Origin: Phoenix dactylifera
Lineage: Eukaryota > Streptophyta > Magnoliopsida > Arecales > Arecaceae
Assembly (NCBI RefSeq): GCF_009389715.1
Contig: NC_052400.1
Location: forward strand, 1,488,001 to 1,552,000
Direction of reading: 5' to 3'
Length of the DNA stretch: 64,000 nucleotides
The position numbers and the translations under genes are program-made. Below are positions 22,670 through 34,933 of this stretch, piece by piece. Position 1 is the stretch's first letter, and each line of letters begins with the position of its first letter. Below the pieces are notes generated by a model that saw only the letters and a list, made by a program, of their open reading frames with translations, had not been told where the DNA came from and searched no databases.

Positions 22670-23483
22670 TGTTACGGGGGAACTTAGCCACCATGCCCCA
22701 CGGGACCGGCACGCGCGCCCAGGAAGACCACGGCTGCCCCCTGATCCAGCACTCCGACCCCGAGTCGGATATCTTCGGCTCCGCAGCCCGACCCCGAGTC
22801 GGCTGCCCCCTGATCCAGCACTCCGACCCCGAGTCGGATATCTTCGGCTCCGCAGCCCGACCCCGAGTCGGCCGCCCCCTGATCCAGCACTCCGACCCCG
22901 AGTCGGATATCTTCGGCTCCGCAGCCCGACCCCGAGTCGGCTGCCCCCTGATCCAGCACTCCGACCCCGAGTCGGATATCTTTCGACAATGACAGGCTAT
23001 TCCCCAGAGGCACGCCGCGGCCTCCTGCTCCACTACTCCCTGCAACGGCTGTATCCGATGCTGCTCCACGATCTCCTGTATCAGCCGTACAAAACGGAAC
23101 TCCACTACGCCCTGTCATGGCCGTACCCGGCGCTGCTCCACGACGCCCTGTAACGGCCATGTCAGTGGCCACTCCATCGTGCCCCACGATGACAAACCCC
23201 CCTGAGAGACCCCCCAGCCAGGTATATATGCGGATGGGGGAGAAGGGGGGGTAAGCAACATCTCCCAGAGCATTCTCTTATTTGCGATTATCATCCTTCC
23301 TCCTCCTCTAATCTCCTCTGACTTGATCGTCGGAGGGCCCCCACTACCCCAGTGGTGGTGCGAGGCTTGTTTGCAGGTCTCCCGGTGGAAGGTGGAGCGC
23401 AACCAACACCAACCAAGGCAACTCAGACGGAACCCCGTTCACACCGTCGTGTCAATCGTTCTCGGTTTGGACCACCAGCAACA
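22670..23483 (+). repeat. Element 1, 3' LTR (814 bp)
   Basis: Near-identical to 10836-11650. Differences seen by eye include a/c in the first 68-bp unit, a/g in acggct(a/g)tatcc, one G fewer after gcggat, t/c in gattat(t/c)atcc and t/c in gttct(t/c)ggttt. It is followed by the target duplication agttt. Confidence 0.93.
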
Positions 23484-24301
23484 AGTTTCATGGTGGTTAA
23501 ATCATGGTCTCCAGCCAGAGATCTGAGCACATTATGGTTCTGATATATATATTTTTAAATTTTCCTTATCAGCAAGCGGAGGCACGTTCACTTCCATTAA
23601 TATATCTTAAAAAGTAAACTAGACAAATAATTTGCATAATTACTGATAAATTTTTCATTTTATACATTACCTTATCAATCGCATGAGTTAACATTCTATG
23701 CTACACTTTAATTGTATCATAAGTAAAAAGAATCAATTCTCTAATTTAAAAAATTACAAAAAAATAAAATATAACAAAATATATGAAACTTATTGATTTT
23801 TTTAATATTATAAGTAGTATATACAAAAATAAAATGAGTATGCATATATTTCATCTTCCACAAAGAAAAAAAGAACAGATTATGTTTTTGCAGAAACAAT
23901 TGATACAAGATATCAAAATCTATTTGAGATATAGAACAAGCATACCAAGCATAACAGTTGAGATGTTTTATCTTAAAAATCTCAATGAAACCCGGTTCAT
24001 CCAGGATTCACCCGTCCAATTCATCAATTTTTCCCAAAAACCAGACGGTTCGGTGGTTCTATTTCTGTTGAACTGAAGGGAGATAACTTCAATAAACAAA
24101 TCCGCAACAGTTTTATTTTATATTTTTATATATATATTCTGTTAAACCGAGACGCCGAGTCTCATGCAATCCTTACAAAGCTGTGGCCAAATAACGTTGA
24201 AGAGCGTACTTACCATGAGAGATGCGATGCAGACAGCAAGATAAAGACCAAGTAGCCGTACATGTATACTTGGGTAAAATTTTTCACCCAAATAATAGCC
24301 T

Positions 24302-24336
24302 GCACACACGCGCGCACACACGCGCGCATATATATT
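24302..24336. repeat. Alternating CA/CG/TA simple repeat
   Basis: About 34 bp of nearly perfect alternating purine and pyrimidine (cacacacgcgcgcacac and so on, ending in tatata). Such tracts can adopt Z-DNA; this is a property of sequence, not a shown function. Confidence 0.8.
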
Positions 24337-27300
24337 AAAAAATGATTAAATAAGAACTAAATAACTTATTCTAGAATCAAATTGTCTCGTCCCTGATTAC
24401 CCCAATCTCCTCCGGTATAACCTGTACGACATAAGCCATCCCCAAAAAGCTTATCCTGGTTCCGAACTGGGCCTGTATAAGAGTGGAATATCTAACATGC
24501 ATGCTATGAGTAAGCAACACAAGGAATAGCAGCACAAACCAGAAGCCCATCCACAAACACACTGATGATGATCAAAGAAACTTCCCATTTAAGGAGTTTG
24601 TCAATATTTAATACCACAGTATTTCCAGTCCCAGCCACTGCCTGCAGCAGCTCACTAGTAAATTAGCAAAATGAAGAACAGAAACCAAGCACCATAAAAT
24701 GTCCGCAGACAATATTTGACAGTTTACTTGATGCAGTACAAAGGGGTTATGGAGCAAAACCCAACAGCCGATTGCCACAGAATTTAGGATGGAACATGAA
24801 GAAACTGGAACAATAAAGCCATGCCAGAGACCTGAAAAACCAAATAAACAGTCGTTAGGTCAGCATATCAAATTTGAATTCCAGAACTACCAAACAATAA
24901 ATGAAAATTAACCAAACTAAATTCCTAATCACTCCTTTTAGCTGAAACAAGAACAGTAATGTTGATTTTAGAGCTAGAGAATGAGGTTTAGCAAATATTT
25001 ATTCAATGCATTTTGCTGACAATCTGCTAACAATTGAAAGACAAATAGGAAATCGCCCATCTAGCGTAATATTCCTCATCAAAGCATCAAAAAGGAAATA
25101 GAATTTGATCTTTATAGCCAAAACAAGCCTCATGAACAAAAAATTAGAAACAGTGCACTGAAATTATACACACTGAGCAAGAATTAGAATAATGGAGACC
25201 ACCACCTTTGGTCACATGCAGCTCTCTCCTTTCACTCTCCATTGATATGATCCAGGATGATCATCTGATCCGTCTGGACCAATCTGGCCACTTCGAGTAG
25301 ATCAAGACAAGCTTTGGAGGCAGGAAATAACATATCCAAGAATCAATCAAGAACCAAAACTTCTAATCTAGGAAGAATATCTCCATATAGGATATAGAAA
25401 TTGAGATCCAAATTAAAAAAATTTAAAATATTATATTTTTGATAATTTTTATCCTCTTCTAATTAGGAGACGAAGCCAACCTAATTTAGGCTGGACTTCC
25501 ACTAGCACAAAAGGGCGAAAAAAGGACTCTCTATTCTCTTATAACTAAAATAAGAATGTGATTCAAACAATAGTAGAGAACTTGTCATCCTCCTCTTTTA
25601 ACTAGAAGAAGATTCCCTATTCAAAAAGGAGGACCTTACAAGTATATGCATATCCCATAGTACTGAAGAACGGGAACAAATAAAATGAAAGCAAAAAAGA
25701 TAGACTCCACTTTCCGCCTGTGATATACATCACAATTTATGAATCATAAAAAAAATAAATAAAAAAATAAAGTGCTTAAAACCTGCTATGTAAAATTCTT
25801 ATTATTTATTAGTTTATTCGAGAGATTCGAGTTGAACAGGTCGAAGGAATACCTTCCTTGTCCTTATCGAAACAAGGTTAGTATCGGGCCTTAGAATTTC
25901 TACCCCGTGGAGTCCTCATATATGGACTAGACATTGAGAACAATACAGTAGGTAGGAGAAAAGTTTTTGGTGCTCGAAACACATGAAAGGACAAAGGAAA
26001 GAATGGTTTCTATTTTGATGGATGATGACTTGTCTCCGTCAATTAGAGGAGAAATTTGTACAACTCACAGAGCAACTTTAAAATATCAGCAAGTAGTTAC
26101 CATGTATCCGCCGAGATGACTGTGATCTCTCGGATACAATTCTAAATAAAATATTTCATACTAAAATTAACACCTTAATATAGCACAAAACAATCGTTAA
26201 CACTAAATCTGCCACTATTCCAATATCATGGTTCCAATAATACCAACTGAGATTGGAGTATATCAGCTATTTCCATGAATTTCCAACAAATCATCTTGCA
26301 TTAGATAAACTATAAGCACTTTGAGCATATTGGTATTGGCCACTATCAAGATGGTCAAGATTCAAGTTTTAAGAACCCTGTCCACATTAGCACCTCTAAG
26401 GAAAGACAGGAAAGGATTTTTAGAATGGATTCACAAGCAGATGAGGATATTATTTAGGAAGTCAATTTTACTTAGTATGAGGCTTCAATAATTGCTAAAA
26501 AAGGGGGTAATACTCTGATGAGCCTTAAGTGAATTGCCTATCCTTCTCTGAAAAGAGAAAAAGAGAGAGAAGGCAGGGGAGAAGAAAAGGAACAAGTAAC
26601 GATCAGCCTGTAGAGCTGACAACGGTCACACCAGGATTCATGATATCAACAGCAAAGAGTCTCCTATTTTACAACTTGTGACTGTCATATACCATGCCTA
26701 CTCATAACATTCTAATTTTGCTAGAGCCAACTTAACTTGAAAGCATGCATAATACCAGACTAAACTATCACCAAAAAAAAAGATTTCTGAGTATAAGAAC
26801 TAACTAAGCCTCATCCAAGGTTTTGGAACACAATGCTATAATCATTAAAAATCACAATGTGCGCCTTAATGCATCAGTAAGAACAAGTGTCCATGCTAAG
26901 TTGAACGATAACAGAGGGAAATTTGCAAGATAACATGAAGAAACTGACCTTTATCTATATTATTCCATCAATCCAATTTTCTGCAGCAAAGATGGAATGG
27001 CACAAGCTTCCAGATAAATCAATAAATTGGACTAAGCTCAACATGACATCATTTTAGCATGAAACATAACAAGAACTTACTTAATGCATGCATGCATGTG
27101 TTCGTACTAATGCTCTGCCTCTTCCCTATTTTTCTTATTCTTGTTCCCCTTTTCTGAGGGATGGCAGGGCAGGGGCGTTTGGGCTTGGGAAATCAAATGA
27201 ACCATATTGCAGTTAAAATTGACTACCCTCACTACTTTGGTAGCATCACTCCTCTATTGCCTTTGTAGCAGTAAATCAAGCAAAATTTACCATGTCAACA

Positions 27301-27436
27301 TTATTGGTTAACCAAATTATGATGAACCCTTAACAGTAATATACCCCTCTCCCCCTCCCTCCCTCCCTCGCCTCAATTAGTCCGCTAAAAACCCAACTGC
27401 AATACTAGTCCTCTCCTCCGCCCCACCCCCAAACCC

Positions 27437-27460
27437 GAGAGAGAGAGAGAGAGAGAGAGG
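27437..27460. repeat. (GA)n microsatellite
   Basis: About 12 GA units, preceded by a C-rich tract (27350-27430). Confidence 0.85.
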
Positions 27461-28418
27461 AAAACGTCATCTCCTTCCTATGCACTTATGTTCAACATAA
27501 CAGATTTTCAGATGGGAGCACCTCTCACAAGGTTGAATCCAATCAAAAGCCTAGTAGACACAACATTCTAATAATCATTAGATAACTCATCCTTTTGATT
27601 CCAGCACCTCTAACAAGTCCATTTTACTATGTTCACCATATTTTCTTTTATGTACGCTCAGTATATAGATCGACAAACATTAATAAATGAACCTACAACT
27701 GGTACTAACAAACTCCTTGACTAAACCTGCCAGCACAATTTCATAGCCTAAAATTAGATGTACCCAAGGCCTAAGTTAATGTTATTTAATTCAAATCTTT
27801 ACATCAGTTAATGCGAGGCACAAGCCCTACCATTTCTGAGACCATGTAGAATAATTGGTGCGTCCTATACTAAATTGTAAATTAAAGACCCTTCTAGGCG
27901 GCAAGCCCATATCCACTACCCTATTCAGCAAAACTTGTTCCCATTACACGAATAACATAAAGAGAAATAATAAAAACTTAGAAACACAAAGAGACTCAAC
28001 CTACTCCCTCCAATTAAAACAACTATTTTATATTCCTAAACCTTTTGCCATCACTATAAATCCTGAAAGCCATATCTATCCAGCACGTGTTCATCAGGAA
28101 GATTATCTTTTTCTTCACCTAAAGGCGAGTGAGGATCATTGACAGAAAAATACAGAGAGCAAAGGTTGAGAAAATTTTCATACTTAGTAGCATAACTTTT
28201 TTTATAATCAAGAATGAGAAAGCTCAGTGGCAAGTTTTCAAAGGAAAAAATACACAAAAGCACAAGAAAGGATGCAGGTTCCCAACATTCAACCAAAAGC
28301 GAAAGAAGATTACGCTAGTAACAACACTACATACACAGCTTAACCAACATACCTTTTATATAACAGAAGCATCAAATATTTTCAATGTGTAAAGTAGCTT
28401 CTAGACTTCATGGCATGT

Positions 28419-31400
28419 TTAAACGAACATCAAAAGCTCTGGCCTGCTAATATATTGTTCTCCTCATCATCTAATGTTGGATAAGCAGCCACAAGTGCAT
28501 CTTGGGATCCAATGTACAGTGAGTTGTAGATCTTCCAATACACCCTCCCGAACTTTCCTTGCCGGATGGAAATAAACCCTGAAGACAGTAATTCAGAACG
28601 ACAGCTGCACCTAATGCAACCCTCATCCCCTCAATGGCTTCCATCACAGCATTTATAACATGGGGAGAGTCTCAAATATGTTCGGCCACACATAATTGAG
28701 CAAATGGGACTAGTGCATCCTCACAACCCAACCCGGCAACTCCCAGAGCCATGTGCTTAACAGCTGAAGCAGCAGTCTGCCTGTGAACAAGATCCCTGTC
28801 CATCAAAGCATCCTCGAGCAAAGGTGTAACAGCATATATGTAATCCTTGCCCATTTCTCCTACTATACTCAAATAGGAAAGAGGAGAGACTTTAAAACCC
28901 CATTCTGAACATTCAGCTCCGGCACACGGTACTCATTCATAAGGGCAGCAAAAACCGTAAATGGAGAGCAAGTTTCTGCAACTATGGGCAATAGCAACAG
29001 TAGTACACACACGATTCTGACGCTCTTGTACCCTTCAGGTGTTCAGAAGGGTTGCCAAGACATCCTGTGCCCGATAGCTTTTGCAATATATCCAAAAGTG
29101 TTCACAGTCGCTCTCCTGATACCCTTCTTGTGTGCCTTCAACTTTCAAGAAGCTCAAAGCAGATCCTCATCCACTCTCTGGCAGGGACAAACTCGGCACC
29201 ACGATCAGCAAATCCTACCAACAAGGTCAATACAGTTCTCCTGGACCTCTCATGTCTTTCTTTAAGATGGGGGTCAGTCTTGGGAAGCAGATCCTTGATA
29301 GGTGGTGTCATTTTAGTCATACCAATAAACATTAACTATGGCTTTCAAAGCTCCTAAAATAGATCCCAAGACCTCAGGGTACTCCTCGCCCAGGTACTCA
29401 TACAGAACAACACCAAGAGACCCATCAGTTGCTCTTCATGGCACTGCTTCATGACAATGGCAATCCGTGATATAAGATCAGCTGCTTGTTGCCTGACTTT
29501 CGCACTCTTGTTGTTCAGACGCCACTTTATAGTACCGCAGATTTGTGGAAGGGTAAGGTTTAACCCTCTGCCCTAAGGCATTCACTACAGCACCAAATCC
29601 ATTAAGCATAACATTTGCATCATCACTTGTCTGTTCTTGGAAGGCATACAAAATCCCATCAATAAGAAGCTCTTTCCAACCGAGCATCAATATCCGACGC
29701 CCCCAAGTTGGCAACAACCTTTTCAATTGTCTCCATCACCATACGTCTGTAAGGCTCACTCTCATCTTTAAGATCCTCCACAACTCTTCCTACAATATCT
29801 GCAACCCCTACCTTGTTTGCTATCTCCACAGTTGTTTCCACAAGCTGCCTGTAATTCCGGCGATCCAGAGCCATCCTCCTGACCCAGAAGTTTCTGAAGA
29901 ACTCAGGAAGAATGTCATTCCGGATGTAATCTGCCTCCACGCCTCTGTACTCACACACTGCTTGACAACTTTGATCACAATCTTCTTCATTTCCTCATCT
30001 GGTGACTGGAACTCACGGATCAGTATAATCATCACTTCCTTTGTGTAATAACTCGCATATACTGCATCCATGAGAGGAATGATAAAACCCAATTGCCTTT
30101 AAGAAAGCAGCAAGAACCTTCCCACGATGAGATCTAATACCCTTCCAAAGAGGCTTCAACACTGAATCAAAGCTCTCTATACCATAAGGTGCAGCTGCTT
30201 CAGCAAGTGCAGCGAGAGACAGGGCAGTAATAGTTCTCACCTTCTGATTCTCATCACTGAGACCATGCTCTATAATTTCCACAAGGGACCTTAGGTGCGG
30301 AAGAACAGCACATCCCATTAGAATTGCAATCTGCTGCACAATCTTGATACCCTGTGTGCCGTGCTTGCCAGGACTTCTTACTCTGACAGACAGCTTTAAA
30401 GAAATGGCAAGAGAGCAGGAATACCAAGAGCAGAAGCCACCACACTGAAAGCTCTTGCCGTTGTATTTCTCACATACTCATCAATATTATCAATATCTGG
30501 CCTCATTGCAGCAATCATAGTGGCAAGACCAGCTGCTTTACTAAGGTTTGGAAATTATCTCCCTCCCTTCCACACGAGCATAATAGTCCTCATCAATCAA
30601 AAGAGCTCTATAACGACGAGAATTTTGTGAACAAAAGGCCGAACCAGCTCATCTAGTTTATATAGCACCCTGTCAATAACTTTGACCAGAAGGTGGCGCT
30701 CTTGATCTCAAGAGTTGGCTGCATGAGCAAAGGCAAGATCTTGTTGGAAGAGTGGACCAGCCCCAAATTCCCGGGCCTTATCTGTGAGCTGCCGAAAGTG
30801 CTGTTTTCCTCTGTGGCGGCGTCCCATTCTTCACCTTGAGCAATAGCTTCATGATCTTCCTCTCCTTCTGCTCCTCTGGAGAGAGCTGCTCCTCTTCCTC
30901 TTCATTTAACAGAGCTCCAAAGTACTGGTAATCCTCAGGCTTCATGAAAGGCAACCCACCAGGAGCTTCTTTTGGAACATCAAACTGCTGCCCCACGATT
31001 CTCTTCAGGGATCGTATAAAGAGGAGTGCCCAGAGGATAGGAGTAGCCAATAGCTTCCTTGCAGGAGTCCTTATTGGCACATAAGATGCAGGTGGGTCGA
31101 GAATCTTGTACCCTTCTTGTGGGAACATTGCGTCGAGCTCCTCATCCGTCAATGGGCGGTTCCTCTCCTCAATATCCCTCTCCCACCTCAGCAGATTATA
31201 CTGCTCTGGAGTGATGGCGCCACGGAGATTGATAGCCCCAGGGGTTGGGGTTGCGAGATCAACCCCACCAACAGGGAGTAACCCCGGGAGTGAACGCAGC
31301 TGCTGGGGTTGCAGCACCAGGCAATGGTGTGGCACTGCCCATGCTTGCTGGGGTCTCATCCCACCTCGACCTCTGGCGCTTGGGCGTAGGGGTGGCAAGG

Positions 31401-32220
31401 CCGGTGAGCTTGGGATGGCATCCCATGTCATGCCTGCAGGGGTTGCACCAGGGGTGACTCCACCCAGCAGCAGGCGTAGCATCAGCATCAGCCAAGCGCC
31501 CAGGAGTCGGTGTCTCATCCCCATCGGTTCCTCCTCACCGAAGGAGTGGCGTCAGCAACCCTCCCAGGGGTTGGAGTCGCATCCCATCGCCCTATCCAGG
31601 AGTCGAATCAGGAGCATCCCAATCGGACGTAGTCTTTGCTTTTTTGGTTGCAGCATCCGGCGGCTCCTGTGACTGGTCCCACCTGTTCCTCCTCTTCTGG
31701 GCTGGGGGAGCCGGCTCTGCTGCCGCCTTATTTTTCTCCTCCTCCTTCTTCTTGGCGATCTCCTTCAGCATCTCCTCCTTCTGCTTCTGGAGCGCCTGTT
31801 CTCTCATCACATCAGCATAGGTCCTCACCGAGGGATCTGGCGTGCCTCCCCGCTGGCGAACGGATCGTTCCTGTCCGGCGATATGATTCTCTGGAGCCGC
31901 CGGCGCCTGTAATCGTCCTCCCGGTCGATGATCCGCTGGGGCTTCTTGAAGCCGGAGTCGTCCTCTGCCTCGGCGCCCCTGGGTATTTCCTTGAGGGACT
32001 TGGGGCCGGTGTAGGAGGCCATCCGGCGCGCGAGGTCGCGGCCGTCGGCGTCCTGGTCGTCGTCCTCCTCGGTGACCGCGATGGAGCGCTCGTAGCCCTC
32101 GAAGCGGTTCGTGCCGCCGTAGAGGTCGGCGTCGAAGGTGACGGAGGTGAGCGGCGCCACCTCCTCCATCTTCGCCGCTCCTCCTGGGCCCCGGGCGATC
32201 TCCGTGTCCAGGGAGTCCAT
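28419..32220 (-). pseudogene. SF3B1: Splicing factor 3B subunit 1 (SF3B1/SAP155) gene, full length but full of small frameshifts
   Basis: SF3B1 is the HEAT-repeat core of the SF3b part of U2 snRNP and holds the branch-point adenosine. The minus strand holds the whole protein in order, from MDSLDTEIARGPGG (32220) through the N-terminal TP-rich region ([17 protein letters not shown] near 31380), the [14 protein letters not shown] segment (near 31120) and the HEAT repeats to a stop at 28419; 3.8 kb fits an intronless gene of about 1,270 codons. The frame changes many times. Those I traced are single-base events: loss near 31850, an extra base near 29551, 29326 and 28706, and a loss near 28449. 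Between them the codons encode normal SF3B1. So it is either a very recent pseudogene or a real gene damaged by consensus errors. Confidence 0.9.
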
Positions 32221-32470
32221 TCCTCTCGCGGGATCGAAACCCTCACCTAAAACCTAGAAATCCGACCAAGAACCCAAATCGAGATCCAATTAAAACCCTA
32301 GAAAGAAGAAACGGAAAGAGAGATCGAAGGAGAGAAAGAAAAATTAGGGTTTCCGGAGGATGAGCAGGAGACAAAGACGTACCTTTTGTCTGGGCTAGGG
32401 TTTTGCAGAGCCCTCGCTTCTTCGCTCAAAGACGAAACGGGGCACGGATAAGATAGGGGAGCGATAAGGC
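32221..32470 (-). promoter_or_regulatory. SF3B1 leader with probable 136-bp 5'-UTR intron and telo-box words
   Basis: On the minus strand a donor (caaaag|gtacgt, exon end 32383) and an acceptor (ggttttag|gtgagg, exon start 32246) frame an intron of 136 bp just before the ATG at 32220. The words aaaccctag/aaaccctaa (telo-box type) occur at about 32293, 32344 and 32397. These are common near transcription starts of plant translation and RNA-processing genes. A leader with an intron argues against a retrocopy. Confidence 0.5.
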
Positions 32471-33190
32471 CAGGGAAGGGCGTTTTTATGGATTTCAGCT
32501 GCCTCCCAGAACTCAGTCCACCGACTATGCCTGATCAGACCCGTTCGATGCCTTCCACCACTTAAGTACACCGACTATGCCTAATCAGACCCGTTCGATG
32601 ATTTTAGCAGGTAGATTTTTTATACCCGTTCATGGGTGCACCCAGAAAAATTTGAAAAAAATAAGTTGGCGAAAGAAAGAGAAAAAACAACCGCGACACC
32701 CTAAAACCCTTTCTAATAATGTGCAGTATAGGAAAGCAATTCAGTCGACAACGCTATTCACCTTCTGAAAGACGTAACTGATCCAGAAAGCATCAAGCCC
32801 TTTCGAAAAATCTGCATACATCCCAAAGCACCCGGATGCTGATCGTCACTGCTGTGCTGGCTCCTAAATCTAGCCGATCACCGTGGCTGAGCCACTATAG
32901 CTTAATTATTTTCCAACAAAGGCACCGTCAATGAATTCTGGTCTTATTAGTCATATAATTTGATTTATTATGAGATGAGTTTGGAAATTTTCAAGTAATC
33001 ATAGGGAACCTTTGCGTAGATGAGAGCAAGTGATCATACTATATCAGCATGGTAGGGGAAAAAAAAAAGAAGTCAATTTGGATCCTCCAATACAAAAAGG
33101 TATATATTTTGGAGTTGAAGCAATATCCATTCAGGTGATAGTTTAAGTGTAAGAATGTAACAAAAAATGAGATGACCATGAAGCACCTAC
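32471..33190. other. Upstream DNA of SF3B1, no gene seen
   Basis: Non-coding. The stretch ccgactatgcctgatcagac is present twice (near 32521 and 32571), each followed by ccgttcgatg, a local duplication of about 50 bp. Otherwise nothing is recognised. Confidence 0.5.
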
Positions 33191-34227
33191 ACTACAATCA
33201 GGGGCGGCCCAATACATCTGGGGGGCCCAAGGCGAATTCAGTAAATGGGGCCTCTTTTTTTTAAATAATAATTTTTTTTAATAAATATAAAATACTTAAA
33301 AAAATGTTATGGAAATAAATTGCTGTCAAGTACACTATTTCAACAAAGATGGCATGAATCTAATAAAGGTCGACAAAAAGCCTCTTCAGTTTAATATAAT
33401 TCTTGAATGAAAATATTAAAAAAAATACTTAAAAAAAAAGGGCCATGGAACTGTTCTTGGCAATACTGTTTACCATGTGAAGCGAGAGCAGAATAGGAAA
33501 AAGGCCATCCCATGGCGCTTCACGGTCAAAAAATTTGTCCAAGAGAAAGTAGGGTCATTATGGGAAATTCACTCCATCTAATTAATAAAAGTCCCATCCC
33601 ACCATCTTCCCTTCAAGTGAGTACCCAAGCAGCCCCTGCAACATCACGGAACAGCAGCCATTCAACCCCCCCTCCCTCCTTCTCTTCTCTACCCTCCTTT
33701 TCTTTTGCTAAAGACCATCTCCCCCTTCAAGTGAGCACCGAAGCTGCAACTGCAACATCACGGCACAGCAGCCATTCAACCCCCTCCCTCCTTTTCTCTC
33801 TCTACCACCCAAGAGGGGAGAAAAAACCGAGAGGAGAAAATTAAAAGAATCTCCACCCTCCAAGAAGTCCATCTCCAATCCCCCTATCTTTCTTCCTGAT
33901 GGCCCAGCTGGATCAGGAGTAATGTGAGGAAGGAAAACCAAGACCAAAACCAAAAAGAGAAGGGATGAAAGATAAGAGTGGCTTCAGGTGTGTATGAAGC
34001 CAACCAAATCCCTCCTCTCTCTCTCTCTCTCTCTCTCTCTCCACCCAAAACAAAACTACTGTCCCCAACTTCCCCGATTGCCCTCTGCAGGCCAGGAAAC
34101 CCTCCACCTCCCTTCCATCAAGGGGGAAGACTCGTAGCTAGCTTCTGCTCCCGGAGGCCTTCCATTGGCCCGGGGCCTTAGGCGACCGCCTCAGTCGCCT
34201 AGGGCTCGGGCCGGCCCTGACTACAAT
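33191..34227. mobile_element. Non-autonomous hAT-type DNA transposon (1,021 bp)
   Basis: Body 33199-34219, flanked by a perfect 8-bp target duplication actacaat (33191-33198 and 34220-34227). The terminal inverted repeats are caggggcggccc on the left and, reversed, cagggccggccc on the right. An 8-bp duplication with CAGGG-type ends is the hAT signature. There is no transposase. Inside, a block of about 70 bp containing gcaacatcacgg and cagcagccattcaaccc is duplicated (near 33610 and 33726), and a (TC)n tract lies at 34015-34041. Confidence 0.9.
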
Positions 34228-34928
34228 TAGATAAATCCTACTGCAAAACCGACCCATATCAGCAAGCAAAATATCATCTTCTTCTTGATGCTCCGATGCG
34301 ACATCTGAGAGGAAATTAGAGAAGAGAGAAAAAAAAAAAAACACAGAAACAACCTATAAAGTACTTTTCTTTACTTGAAAAAAAAAAAGACTTTGCTTGC
34401 AGTACTGACTGCGAATTGTTACAACCAATCCAGTGGCGCCCATTCCAGCTACTCTACTATAACAACTCAGGATTTTATCCAAAAAAACTAGCCGAAAGAT
34501 ATTATTTAGATTTTTGATTCTGTATAAGTACTCAAAATCCATTCAATAAATAATTGATGTGGGACGATCAAGAGCCAAGAGCCAATGCAAGAACCAAGAG
34601 TTCCTACCAAAAAAATTATGGCGATTAATGATTCTCATGCTGTTCCACCCCCACCGCCCCTATGATTCTTTGGATAGTGATGGAGCTTAGGAACGGGTGA
34701 TTGATTTGCAATTATCAACTATATTGGATTTGAGAGCCAGTTCATTTCCAATTAGATCTATCCATCCAAGGGCTAAATCCAAATCCATTCATTCACAATC
34801 AAGCAGATTTCAATCCAGAATTATGTGATGCAATAAAATCTCTACGAAAACATATTTATTGTGACTAAGTTCGTCCGAATTGCCAAATGCTTGTCCAATT
34901 TTACGAAACCTAAGTTGGAGGAAATATA
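34228..34928. other. Non-coding DNA between hAT element and element 2
   Basis: AT-rich, with a short A tract near 34380. No gene or repeat terminus was recognised. Confidence 0.5.
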
Positions 34929-34933
34929 ACTTC

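Larger units (their letters stand above)
10836..23483 (+). mobile_element. Element 1: Tat-type Ty3/gypsy LTR retrotransposon with antisense gene
   Basis: Complete element of 12,648 bp with LTRs at both ends that begin TGTTACGG and end CAGCAACA, flanked by the 5-bp target duplication agttt (10831-10835 and 23484-23488). Order inside: primer-binding site, gag-protease-RT-RNase H-second RNase H-integrase on the plus strand, a long 3' spacer with two tandem arrays, an antisense three-exon gene, then the polypurine tract. Two RNase H-like domains before integrase, and extra ORFs beyond pol, are known marks of the Tat lineage (relatives of Grande, RIRE2, Retand and Ogre). By eye the two LTRs differ by about four substitutions and a 1-bp indel in 814 bp, so the insertion is young. 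The sense pol is broken by one stop and one frameshift. Confidence 0.93.
23489..28418. other. Long AT-rich stretch without a supported gene
   Basis: About 4.9 kb between element 1 and the SF3B1 stop codon. I found no conserved protein segment on either strand. A 61-codon minus-strand frame (24377-24562) has hydrophobic residues but no recognisable family. The part next to 28419 probably includes the SF3B1 3' UTR. Two simple repeats are listed separately. Remains of old repeats are likely but could not be classed. Confidence 0.45.

Noticed and set aside
28419..32220. SF3B1 copy as a processed (retro-) pseudogene
   Set aside because: Plant SF3B1 coding sequence is normally intronless, there is no poly(A) tail or target duplication, and a probable leader intron and promoter motifs are present.
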